Assembly: GCA_019775845.1 (NCBI GenBank)
Contig: JADQAV010000009.1
Location: forward strand, 992,001 to 1,056,000
DNA length: 64,000 nucleotides
DNA from: Myrmaecium sp. VS I D KN 1
Lineage: Eukaryota; Ascomycota; Dothideomycetes; Valsariales; Valsariaceae
Direction: 5' to 3'
Positions 22,078 through 31,837 of this stretch are shown in pieces (position 1 is the first letter of the stretch; every line of letters begins with the position of its first letter). A program made the translations under genes and the position numbers. Below the pieces are notes generated by a model. It was not told the origin of the DNA, did not search any database, and saw nothing but the letters and a program-made list of their open reading frames with translations.

Positions 22078-22897
22078 GATGAGAGATTCGTTGTATGTTG
22101 GAGTTGTTGGCAAGAGCACGGAGATGGGGACTGATTTTCTTTTGGTTGGTTCAGCCCTACGCGGAGACCCTGCGGCTAGGGTCCCCGCACAGCTGCCTGT
22201 AGAGTAATTTATTACAAAAATTACGTCATAATGTGCCAGTGTATAAGATACCGTTTTATTGGTATAGAATTCGAAATGAGCTTCATATCAGCCGTTGGAC
22301 CAAATCTTCCATAGGTAACAACTACATGATCGATTGCATCTAGAGAGAATACCATATAAGGATGATAGAGAGCCTTAGAACCTACTGGATCCAACAGGGG
22401 GAAGTCGTTCAAATGCCTTACATATATGCAAGGCTCGACTATCTGTTCACCCTTGCTCGTTCTCGTCGATCAAAGAGCAGCTTGTTCAAAACGACGAGGC
22501 CGAAGCGTTGCGGTATGAACAGATGAATTGCTATGTCTCCGCGACCTGCGAGCGAGAAAGATCCGATAACAGCCGGGTTGTGATGAGACGTTCCGCAGAT
22601 GTCGAACACGGTCACGCGGTAGTATCTTCAAATTTTCCACGTCAGGAAGCAGGGTTTTCAGAAGCCACCGGGATGCATATTATTCGGTCATTGGAAGACC
22701 AGACGCATGGTTCTTCTCCTGTCAAGCCGCTAGTCCCGCTGATAGACGAGGCTGTTCAGGAGCCTAAGCTCTATACTCTCAAGCGCCAGAAATGGGTTTA
22801 GCAGGAGTGCTGGTTCCGGGGCAATTGGATTCTGAGTCCCATATATTGCGGATCTTCCGACCATGTTCCGAGAATGCCGCAAGTGTTGCATGCCCAA
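22078..22897. other. Intergenic region with hairpin and AT-rich coding-like remnant
   Basis: About 820 bp. At about 22156-22192 a GC-rich inverted repeat (GCGGAGACCCT / AGGGTCCCCGC) forms a hairpin. At 22200-22440 the composition turns AT-rich, and a 63-codon minus-strand frame without a good start reads like an eroded coding fragment (YHPYMVFSLDAIDHVVVTYG). The rest (22440-22897) includes a 97-codon + frame at 22508-22801 with no recognised motif, which I do not call as a gene. Confidence 0.4.
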
Positions 22898-23490
22898 TCA
22901 AGCCAGAGGGTTGGCATGAATGGTCACGTTCTTGATGACGCATTTCTGTTTCGGCCTGCCCTTCTTGTCCACCTCGCAAGCCTCAATCTTCTCCAGCGTA
23001 TCCATCCCGTCGTCACCGATCACCTTTCCGAAGACAACGTTCTTTCCATCCAGATGGGGGGCCGGTGCCAAACATATGAAGAACTGGCTACCATTGGTGC
23101 CGGGGCCTTTGTTGGCCATACTGACGATCCCACGCGCATTGTGGCGCAACGACGGTTTGATCTCGTCTACGGGGAGAAAGTCTGCGGGAGTGTTGGAGGG
23201 TTGAGGGAAGGTTGGACTGTGAATCGAAACGGAGGTTTTCGACTTCGGGTCACTGGCAGGGCTACCAGCCTGGACGATGAAGGAAGGGATGACTCGGTGA
23301 AAGGGACTGCCGTCATAGAAAGATGACGCGCAGAGGGCGAGGAAGTTCTCGGCTGTTTGGGGGACCGACTCGCAGAAGACTTCGATTTTGATATCACCGA
23401 GATCGGTGTGGAGCTACGCAGAGGAGTGTCATTAAGTGGACGTCCATATTCCGGGAGGATTTTAGGAGCGCGACTTACTGTGACGGACAT
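22898..23490 (-). CDS. Cyclophilin-type peptidyl-prolyl isomerase, PPIL3/Cyp10-like, with divergent loop
   Basis: Exon 1 is only four codons (23479-23490, MSVT) and exon 2 is 22898-23413; the 65 bp intron has a GTAAGT donor. The product is 175 residues. It matches the PPIL3/Cyp10 class: LHTDLGDIKIEVFCESVPQTAENFLALC, FHRVIPSFIVQ with the catalytic Arg at 44, SMANKGPGTNGSQFFI with Gln114 and Phe116, and the ending VIKNVTIHANPLA. The CypA Trp121 and His126 positions are His124 and Asn129 here, as is common in this class. Residues 55-84 lack the usual Gly-Gly, Ser-Ile-Trp-Gly and Phe-Glu-Asp-Glu elements and read as Pro/Ser/Thr-rich sequence instead. PPIL3-type cyclophilins associate with spliceosomes in animals. 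Whether this copy is active is uncertain. Confidence 0.9.
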
Positions 23491-24449
23491 TGCGAGCAGC
23501 CAAACTTGGCATATCTACGCTTTTCCGGAAGCTCAAGGTCGATGTCCCTCGACTTGGGCACGTGGTGGGCGCTTGCGACGATGATACTGAAGTGGTACTG
23601 CGCCGTACGACTCCATAATGCAAGACAGAGGTATCCCTATGGCTTACTAATCCTGTCGGTGGAGCACACAAGTCGCAGGGAGAACCCAACTGGCGGCAGA
23701 TCACCCCGACAGCTGAAGCTCACATGCCGCCTAACGTAAGGTTACCTGCATAAGCACTGTTGTATTTGTCCGAGGTACTTTACGAATCCTCCACACGCTG
23801 CACGCCAACATGCTCAACCATCCTCATGCATTATACAGCTTATAGTTGCTCGGCGTCCTTACCTGCTGCCTACTAAGCAAAATTACTCCTCGTGTCGTCC
23901 AGTTTCGAGGCCAATTCGACTCCAGTTCGCTCCGCCGTATCTTATACATCCTACTCCGCTCTTACAGCTCCGGGTCCGTCTCCGCATTGTTTCATTTCAG
24001 CTCTCGGTCCTGGACCTCGATTTTCCGCTTCTCCTCGAGCCACCTTCACGCTTTTGCTTGCTTTTCTTGCAGATCTGCACTCCCTCGCCCAGCGTCAACG
24101 ATCGCGTACGACTCCGCCCTGTCGTCTATCATATCACTCTTGCAGCGTGCGTGCAGGCGTGTGCGCGTGCAGTCGTGCACCGGAGGGCTTGGAGCTGAGC
24201 GGCGACAGCTACGGTGGAAAAGGAGGTAGGCGGCACAGCGGCCGATTCACCTACCTACATCTCCTCTCCAGGTGCTTAACTCCGGAGTGGTTACCCGGGG
24301 TGCGTGGTCGCCGAGTGCCCACCTGGGCGCCTCATGTTGTCCCCTGCGCGGGCAGCTAGCGCCGACGTTCATCCAGATCGCACCTTGCACACCCGCACGC
24401 CAGCAGAGCACATAATAAGGCATAAGGTAGACGGTCACTTCTCCCCGTC
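23491..24449. promoter_or_regulatory. Divergent intergenic region between cyclophilin and arrestin-like genes
   Basis: About 960 bp between outward-facing starts, holding both promoters and 5' leaders. The right half is C/T-rich on the + strand. Open frames here (23846-24359) are low-complexity and end before the arrestin start; I read them as leader sequence. Confidence 0.5.
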
Positions 24450-25865
24450 ATGGCGGCCTTCGTGCGCGTTTCTGGGCCGCCAAATAGCAATTTCCTCGTA
24501 GGATATCCGGGCATATCCGCAACACTGGTGCGTCCGTCCCATGTCCCATGTGCTGTCGGCCATGGTCCCTCACCTGCTCTGTAACCATGCCTGCTCCACC
24601 GTCCGCAGTGTTGCTTCAAACTAATCCACCCTCGCATTGCAGCCTCGAATAGAGGGCACCGTCGAGATCCGTCCCTCCGTCGGCGTTAGCGCTCCCGTTG
24701 CCGTCTCTCTCGTCACCATCGCTCTTCAACGGCGCGAAAGCATACACCCCGCCGCGGATTCGGTCGCCAAGAAGCACCTCGCTGCGCCTCGCAAAGAGAT
24801 AACAGATGTGGTTGGGAAGGAAATGTTGCTGTTTCGCTGCCCTCCCGGAAAGGAAGCCGAGCTGGTGCTGGTCATGGACCTGCCATTTGTGATTCTCATT
24901 CCATTTGGGAGAGGCGGCGAAGAGGTCGCTCGCCGGGTGCCTCCAGCTAGCCTTCAACTTCCCAATCGAATAGCAGAAACATTCTACGAGCTTGTCGTTA
25001 CCGTACAGCAAGGTCACACTGATCAGAGAAAATACGCTTTCCCTGTCCCTATCACTCGTTACGACACCTTGTCCACGTTCGGCATGTACAATCGCCCCGA
25101 GTCCGCCGAGCGCGTATCTGATCACCTCGTCACGCTCGGGATCTCGCTCCCGCGGTGGTCGTACGGACCCATGGATCCGGTAAGCGTGTACATCAAACTG
25201 TCTCCCAACCCGGATTGGATGTCCAAAGCGAAACGCGTGACGATCCAGAAGATCACGATCGGTATCGAAGAAGAGATCACGTTTAATCATGAAGGAGACG
25301 AGCCGAGCAAAAAGGTCAAGATGCTCGCCAAGAACACGCAGGAAGTGCGCATCCGAATGCCGGAGGCGGGGTATTACACGAACTTAGGATTGGTGTTCCC
25401 AGCGAAGGATCTGAGGGATAGCGACGGGGTCCTCCAGAGAGGGAGGAAGGAGTTCCCCTCATACGCAGTCAACGGTTTTACTACCACTGGTACACTGTAC
25501 AAGATTGAGTACTATTTGACTGTCAAGGTTCGTTGCAGATTCAGCCTTCCCCTCCCTCATATCATGCATGAGATCACGCATGTAGTTCTCCAAAGTGAGT
25601 GCTCACCCAAGCTCTGTTACAGGCCCAGATGTCCTCTGCACGCGACATACAAATACGACAACCCATCGTTGTCTGCCCTTTTGATCATGCTGGATGCAAA
25701 GAGGAAATGGAGGCCATTGAGCAAGCCGCCAAGGATGCAGCCCACGTCCGCCATGGCAGCCCGGTGATGCCCCCCAGTAACATCCTGCGGCCGAACGATC
25801 CAAACGGACTTGCGGCGTTAGGAATTGCTGTCGTTGGAGGGATGAGAAAGCCGTTGATTGATTGA
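24450..25865 (+). CDS. Arrestin-like (alpha-arrestin fold) protein
   Basis: Three exons (24450-24527, 24643-25527, 25623-25865), joined in phase 0 at both junctions, give 401 residues starting MAAFVRVSGPPNSNFLVGYPG. The N-terminal half has arrestin-N features: PRIEGTVEIRP, then a beta-rich stretch PVAVSLVTIALQRRESIHP, then a conserved block before PFVILIPFGRGGEE. The middle holds ELVVTVQQG and KYAFPVPITRYDTLSTFGMYNRPES, and the arrestin-C half holds GPMDPVSVYIKLSPNPDW, TIQKITIGIEEEITF and YKIEYYLTVK. The C-terminus is CKEEMEAIEQAAKDAAH and then KPLID. Fungal arrestins commonly adapt ubiquitin ligases to membrane transporters or act in pH sensing. No PY motif was noticed, so the partner is unknown. 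The ATG was chosen because the preceding frame is leader-like and this 26-codon exon splices cleanly. Confidence 0.88.
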
Positions 25866-26646
25866 GCGACCTGGAGCCATTGACAACATGAATGATCAAT
25901 CTCGTCCGGTTTGGTCCATGAGTTGAGTTTCACGGTCGGAACTCCCAGGCTATTTGACCAGTGACCAATTCCACGCCGGACCACCGACGTGGAAGAAAGA
26001 CAGCGCGGGCGCTACGGGACAGACCGGTAGCAAGGCGACGAGGTATCCAGAGTGACGGCCTCTTTACGCCCAGCGCGCCCGCCGAGCGCCGCGCGCCATC
26101 GCGATGCTAGGTGAAGGTACAACCTTCGGCTGCCGCCGACATCAGAACGGAGAGGTGAAGCTGTAATCTGAATGATATGTAGGGAGGATCGTGATTGACA
26201 TTCTTGGATTGATACCTCTTTGTATTTTGGGGCCGCGAGCGTTTTGAGCGGAGGAAGAAGGATTATACCCTGGAGGAAGCTGGACCGCGAACGCTGGAGG
26301 CCATGGGGAAGGATGGAAGGGGCCTGAGGAGGGGGCCAACATCGAAGATATACGGGGACTCTTTTTTTTCATATCGTCCCATTGTCTTTTTTTATCGTAA
26401 CGAACCCCGTTTCAGCTTTTGTTCTTTCCTGAGGTTGTTTGAGCCACCGTCGGGTCAATACGACGACTGCAAGTCCCACGAGATGACCGGGGGAAATAAA
26501 TCAATAAGAACCCCAACTCCAAGGACCCTCTCTAGCAACTCCCCTTCCTAGGAACTCCCTATTTGAGTCCCCCTTCCTTTCGCCTTCTCTTTTTCTTTTT
26601 CGCTTTTTCTTCTTGGGATTTTTCATCCTTTTCTCCTCCGTTCAAT
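25866..26646. other. Intergenic region between convergent genes
   Basis: About 780 bp of 3' flanks, with T-rich patches near 26360-26400 and 26570-26640. No gene, RNA or repeat of note is recognised. Confidence 0.45.
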
Positions 26647-27014
26647 TCACCCCCACGTCCCCGGAGTCCGGGTGCGAAAGGGGAGAGCGTGGTGCTGCGG
26701 TGCTGTCGCCGGCACAGCCGTTACGGTTGCCGAAGTTGGAGCGGCGGACGCGGAAGCGGAAGCGGAAGGATCCGCGGCAGCCCCACCGGAGACCTGCAGC
26801 CGATACCGTGCGATGTACGCGTCCGCCATGGCGGCGAGGTCGCGGTATTGCGGACTGTCCTCCCCGAGGGTGAGGCGGGCGTTGTGGAGGGAACGTTGGA
26901 GCTGGAGCGGGAGGGGGACTGTGTGTTAGGATGTATATATGGTGATTTGGCTTGATGGATAGTCGGGAGAGTGCTTACGGAGGCGATCTGGTCTTCGTCC
27001 GGCTTGGTCGTCAT
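26647..27014 (-). CDS. Small protein with N-terminal helical motif, unknown function
   Basis: Two exons (26979-27014 and 26647-26901) with a 77 bp intron (GTAAGC donor, CTCCAG acceptor) give 96 residues in phase 0. The first half (DEDQIASLQRSLHNARLTLGED, then SPQYRDLAAMADAYIARYRLQV) is amphipathic and looks like a conserved coiled-coil or helical-hairpin segment. The second half is Ala/Ser/Thr/Pro-rich low complexity ending TPGTWG. An upstream CACAG acceptor would break the frame, so the junction used is the only one that keeps the helix intact. The size and helical start would suit a small subunit of a complex, but I do not recognise the family and assign no function. Confidence 0.68.
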
Positions 27015-28781
27015 TGTGCTTTTTCTTCTTTCTTTTTTCCTTTCTTTATTGTCTTGCGGTCGTTCTCTATGCCTGATGGTGCTTCCCTCCGGTTAGGTTC
27101 TGTTCCGGGCCAGGGTCAGGGGTGGTTGATGATGATGACGGAAGCGGACAATGCGGGGAGCCCCACCGCGGTTTCTCCGGGGAGGAAAGCAGACGCGAAA
27201 GCGGAAGACGGAAGATATGAGGAAGACGAGGTAGGGGAGTATATATGAATGTAGGTGGAGAGGCTGGACCAGATTCCCTCCTCTTCTTTTTTTTTCTCTC
27301 AAATAAACCAAAAATGAAACAAATGAAAAATGAAATAAGATAGGAATCAATGTACCTCCTATTCCCCGCGCAGTATGTATCGATAAATCTCACCTTACTC
27401 AAAGTATTAATACCGCTTTTCGTACCCAACCGATCGATTATTAGTAACGAGGCGGAGAGGAGGACTAAAACGAGCCTTTGGCGAACCTGTGAATCACAAA
27501 CCATCCACTATTGTTGGAGTATTCCTTTGGCTGGCATCTGCAGGGACCCGCTGACTAAGAGAAACCCTTCACCTCACCACGATATTGAACCTCAGGCCAA
27601 CGGCCCGCAGGGACTTTTGACTTGACAACTCCCAAATGCACGGAGCAAAAAGCGCCCACCTCAGCAGCACAAAAGCACTGACACTTCACGCTTCGCTTCC
27701 CAGGTTTGTGGGTCACCACTTAAAAAGGCTCAAACGGGTCAAACGGGTCAAAAAAAGGGTCCGGGTTCACAAAAAGTTTGGGCAGCAAACACTTGAAGAC
27801 CACGGTGAGGAACGCAGACGAGTTTTACTATTACCATCATAATCATTGGAGCGGAGGACGCGCGAGGGAAACAAAAGGATGGAAAAGAAACACAATCATT
27901 GATCCAATCATATTCATTATAAGCCCGCCGGAAAAAGCTGACATGAGAATCTACTATTCCATCATCTCGCATGACGGTGAAACTACACTACTGCAACGTG
28001 ACCGCGCCCCGGAGGGAAAAAAAAGAGCAAAAGCGAAAAAGAAAAAAAAACTTTCCCCGTGACCCCCGACCCGGTCCACTATCTCCCTTCTCACCCGTAT
28101 GCTCCGGTCCAATGATGAGGGCGGGAAGAAAAAGAAAAAGAGGAATTCCTTTCCGCCGCCGTCGTCGATGGACCAACCACGACCCCGGCTCGATGTCGAG
28201 TCCGCCAACAACCACACGGGATGGGGATGTGCGCGCGAATGTGTCGCAGCACCTGACCTGATGAGCAGGACGACAGGAACTCGGTACACGTGACGGCGGG
28301 CGCTTCCCGCGTCGGTCCACCTCTCTCTTTCTCTGCCACTGTCCGGGCAAAGCTGACGAGCCGTTCCCCGTGGCTTGCAGGAAGCTGAGAAGAGGCGCTG
28401 TCGACCACTTTCCAGTATGCCGCAACAGCCTGACGGAAAGGGGACGGGAACGGTGTCGGCGCGCGTGGGTCTGGTCGGACGGGGTCCGCGACGCCGAAGC
28501 CACCGCCCCTCCGATCGGTGGGCAGCGCAGCCCTGCCCTTTGACCGAGCGGAACGCGAAATTGCGGTCTCTTTGACTTTTTTTTTTTCGCGCAGATGCTC
28601 AGCCTGTCGTCCGGGTCGGAGCGAGTGACTGGAGAGCTGCGTGCGCGGTCATCGTTCGTCGTGGTCACGGTCGCTTAAGCGAATTCCTGTCGCTTAAGGA
28701 GGATCTCACTCGTGGCGGTTGACCGAGAAGGCGTACAGCCGATGCTGTATCTGAAAGAATTCAAGGACGGTTGAAGTCGGT
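27015..28781. other. Intergenic region, about 1.8 kb
   Basis: No gene recognised. It contains short direct repeats of AAACGGGTC near 27733-27752, A/T-rich patches at 27290-27350, and A-rich runs near 28017-28050. Overlapping open frames on the minus strand at 27954-28668 are basic and low-complexity, in two frames at once, and are not called. Confidence 0.45.
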
Positions 28782-29027
28782 TCAGGGAATCTTTCCCCTC
28801 AAGGTGAGACGCCTGAGCTTCTTGTCGCGCGGCGGAGAGCCGATGGTGGGCGAAGTAGGCGGAGAGTACGAAGCGGCGGAGTTGCGACTGCTGCTGCTGC
28901 CGGTGCTGCCGTTCTGGCTGCTGGAGGAGGCGCGGCGCTGAGTCTCGGCGAGGATATCTTCGAGTGAGACGTTGTAGGCGCTGTAGACGGAGGTGTCGAG
29001 CAGCTCGGTAAATTTGGAGGCCGTCAT
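28782..29027 (-). CDS. Small Ser-rich protein of unknown function
   Basis: A single exon encodes 81 residues. The N-terminal third (SKFTELLDTSVYSAYNVSLEDILAE) looks folded and is the type of sequence that is conserved in short fungal hypotheticals. The middle is Ser/Asn-rich (SSSSQNGSTGSSSSRNSAAS), and the end is basic (RDKKLRRLTLRGKIP). Start and stop are unambiguous in an uninterrupted frame, and codon third positions are GC-rich. No family is recognised and no function is proposed. The gene stands alone, about 1.8 kb from the other small gene on the same strand. A chance open frame cannot be fully excluded, because only one third of it is complex sequence. Confidence 0.55.
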   Translation of the reverse strand: MTASKFTELLDTSVYSAYNVSLEDILAETQRRASSSSQNGSTGSSSSRNSAASYSPPTSPTIGSPPRDKKLRRLTLRGKIP

Positions 29028-30092
29028 AATGGGCGCGATGAGGAGGATGTGAGGGTTAGAAGTTTAGTAGGCGAAAGCAACTAGTGGTATTCCTGGGCGA
29101 CGATGGATGACGACAGTGGAAAAAGAGGATTATATGCGAATATGTTTCTTTCCGTGATGAGAGTTGAGATGAAACGATTTGGATTTGGGGTATCAGTAGA
29201 GGATGGAGAGAAGAAGGAGAGGGGAAGAGAGAGGAGAAGGCCGAGGTCCACACCGGATGATCTGGTACTTGTACTCTTGTACCTCCTCCGTCCACGCGCC
29301 CCCAAAAGTCGAGTGTGAATCTCGACCGCCCCACTCGGCCGTCAAAAAGAGGGCGGGATGCCGTAAGGCGGGAGTGGGCGGGAACCGCGTGAGGGCGACC
29401 CGAACGGACCCTGAAGCACAGCACGTCAGGTTAGGTTAAGCGCTGAGCCACAGCCGGAGGGAGGGGGGGCCGCGCGGATGGGCCAGGCAGAAACCTGAAG
29501 GCAGAGAGGCAGGCCGAGAGAAAGAAAGAAAGCTGACACGACAACGACCTCCCAAAGACCCTGGCGATCGACGAACGGGGAACATCAGACACAAAGACAA
29601 AAAGTGGCTGCAACGACGATCAGAGGGACGCAAGATCAGGCCGACAGTTGCCACCTCACCCAAACGCTCCAGGAGCACACCTATTGTCCGACGGTGATTG
29701 GGGGAGACGTTCGTGCCTGATGCTGATTATCTTGACCGCAGTCCACCACCACCGTGAGGTTTTCGCCACGGCGTACGTACGCGGAGTACGACAGCATCAC
29801 CACCATCTCCTCCTCCTCCTCCTCCTCCTTCTCTTTTTCCCCTTCGAGAGTTGCGATGCGCATATGTGTACAGTTGCCACCCAGGGTTCAAGGGAAGACG
29901 TCACCGGTCACAAGCGGGATGGATAAACGAATATTCCTTTCCAGCTTCCGCTGACTGAACCCAACTCCAGCTATCCTGGTTACCTACCATCCCGCCATCG
30001 CGCCGGACGGCTATCCTTCCCCATCCCCCTTCCACGTCACATGGTGATGGCTGTTGTTAGTAACGTTAGTAGGAGTATGTAGAGGCGGTTGA

Positions 30093-30142
30093 GGTGGTGG
30101 TGGTGGTGGTGATGATGATGATGATGATGATGCTGATGATGC
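30093..30142. repeat. Compound (GGT)n(GAT)n microsatellite
   Basis: A GGT run passes directly into a GAT run with one interruption (GCT). It is a simple-sequence repeat in an intergenic region. Confidence 0.85.
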
Positions 30143-30988
30143 ATTTCGTAATGATTAAGGTTAACAACGGGGTCTTCCGTTGAGTCAGGCATCGACTTCT
30201 AAACCTTCCTTGTCATCCAGCCTCGTCTCGACCGACGCCCTCACCAACGGTTCTGTCTTTGGACTCTTTCCCCAGCCTCCCCTGTTCCTCTTTCTTCTCG
30301 CGCTTCTTTCCCTTCTACTTCCTCCACCCATCAACTATCATCATCATGTGACGAATACAACCAACTCTGTAGGTACCCGCGAACCTCCTGCCTCTCAAAG
30401 CGCATCTCTATTCCCATGCGCACCGTCTTCGCATTCGTAACTACAACCGGTTACTATCGCAAGTCATCACCTACCTGACCGCGCAAGCATGCGCAAGCCC
30501 AGAAAAGCGCAATGCTCTTCGTCTCCCCTCCGCGCCTGCGCCTGCGCCTGCGCCTCCGGATAGAGGATGGAGGTAAGGGAAGCGAAGGGAAAGGGACCAC
30601 GGCAGGCTCCGCAAATATGAAGTCATCCATCCATCCATCCACCCATCCTCACCTTTCCACGCTAAGGGACCGTTTCCTGACAGGACTGGATCTGGCACCT
30701 CATAGGTACAAGGCTTCGCAGCGAACCTTGGGTCTGCGATCCCGCATCCCGCATCCCCCCCTCCTACCTAGGCACCTACCCGCTTTTCCGCGAAAACCTG
30801 CCGTCAACATAAAGATTCGCTCTTCACATGTAAGTATGGAGAAAGCTTGATGCGTAGTAGATCTTGTGCACTGTGATAACGGTCGTAGAGCGCATCTCCC
30901 AGAAAACACAAGCCGACGGACATGAGAGGGGGACGTCGACGACGGGAGTGGGGAGTGGGGCAGGCGGCGGGATGAAACGTCACCTCGT

Positions 30989-31029
30989 GCTGGCTGGCTG
31001 GCAGCCAGGCAGGCTGGCAGGCTGGCAGG
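30989..31029. repeat. CTGG/CAGG-type tandem cluster
   Basis: Alternating CTGG, CAGCC and CAGG(CTGG) units form a short cluster with partial self-complementarity, so a small hairpin is possible. It lies outside genes. Confidence 0.65.
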
Positions 31030-31837
31030 TCCCTTCTCCATCCATCGCGACGACGACGACGACAGAGCAGGAGTCAGAGGGAGAGAGATAGAGAGGCGAG
31101 GCGTCATCATCATCATCCCGCCGGCACTCCGGTCAAGTCCAACACAGCCCAGCGCAACGCAGCCCAGCGCGAGCGCAAGCGCAAACGTCTCCGCGCGGAT
31201 CCGAGAAGAGGAGGATTCAAGTTTTTCTCACACCTTCCACGTCGCCCTCCGTCGCGTCCTTCACTCAATTCATCAATCAATCAATGGCGATGATAAGAAA
31301 CTCGTTCGTCATCCTCAACTCTTCATTCCCCATCTTTCGCTGAATATAACTTTACCCAGCCGAGAACCTACGTACGTATATACGATATTTCCATGAGCCT
31401 AAAAGATCCCTTTCCCCCCATTCCATCCTGATCGTCATAAGAGCACCTTATCACAATCCCATATGTGATAGCGACATTTTTCCTTCGCGCGGTAAGAGCG
31501 GGATGATGTACCCATAAGAATCTTCATATAGAAGCAGAAATAAACCATGGAGATCATCCGAAAAAAAAGCAGATCGATAGAAAAAAAAAACCTGAAACAA
31601 GGACGGTTGTTAGAGACCATGCCTGAGTGACGATGACATGCATGCAGCAAGCTCCTCATCCTGCAGAAAACGCGCGGTTTCAGAACGGTCCCCTGCAGCC
31701 TGCGTCCTTTGTTTTTCCTTTTCTCTTCTTTCCCTTGCCCCTCACTGCTGCGCCCTCTTCTCTCTACCCCACATCCGCCCCCCGCTTTCTTACCAGATAG
31801 GTAGGCAACCGTGCGAGAGTGTTTGTGGATGGTCGCC

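Larger units (their letters stand above)
29028..31837. other. Gene-poor region rich in simple repeats
   Basis: About 2.8 kb with no supported gene. It holds an A/G-rich block at 29190-29250, (CTC)n near 29808-29832, (GGT)n then (GAT)n at about 30093-30142, (CATC)n near 30627-30650, a CTGG/GCAGG cluster at 30989-31029, and (CATCAT)n near 31105-31120. Short open frames are low-complexity. Confidence 0.5.

Noticed and set aside
22508-22801. 97-codon + frame between SEN54 and the cyclophilin gene
   Set aside because: No recognised motif and no splice or context support.
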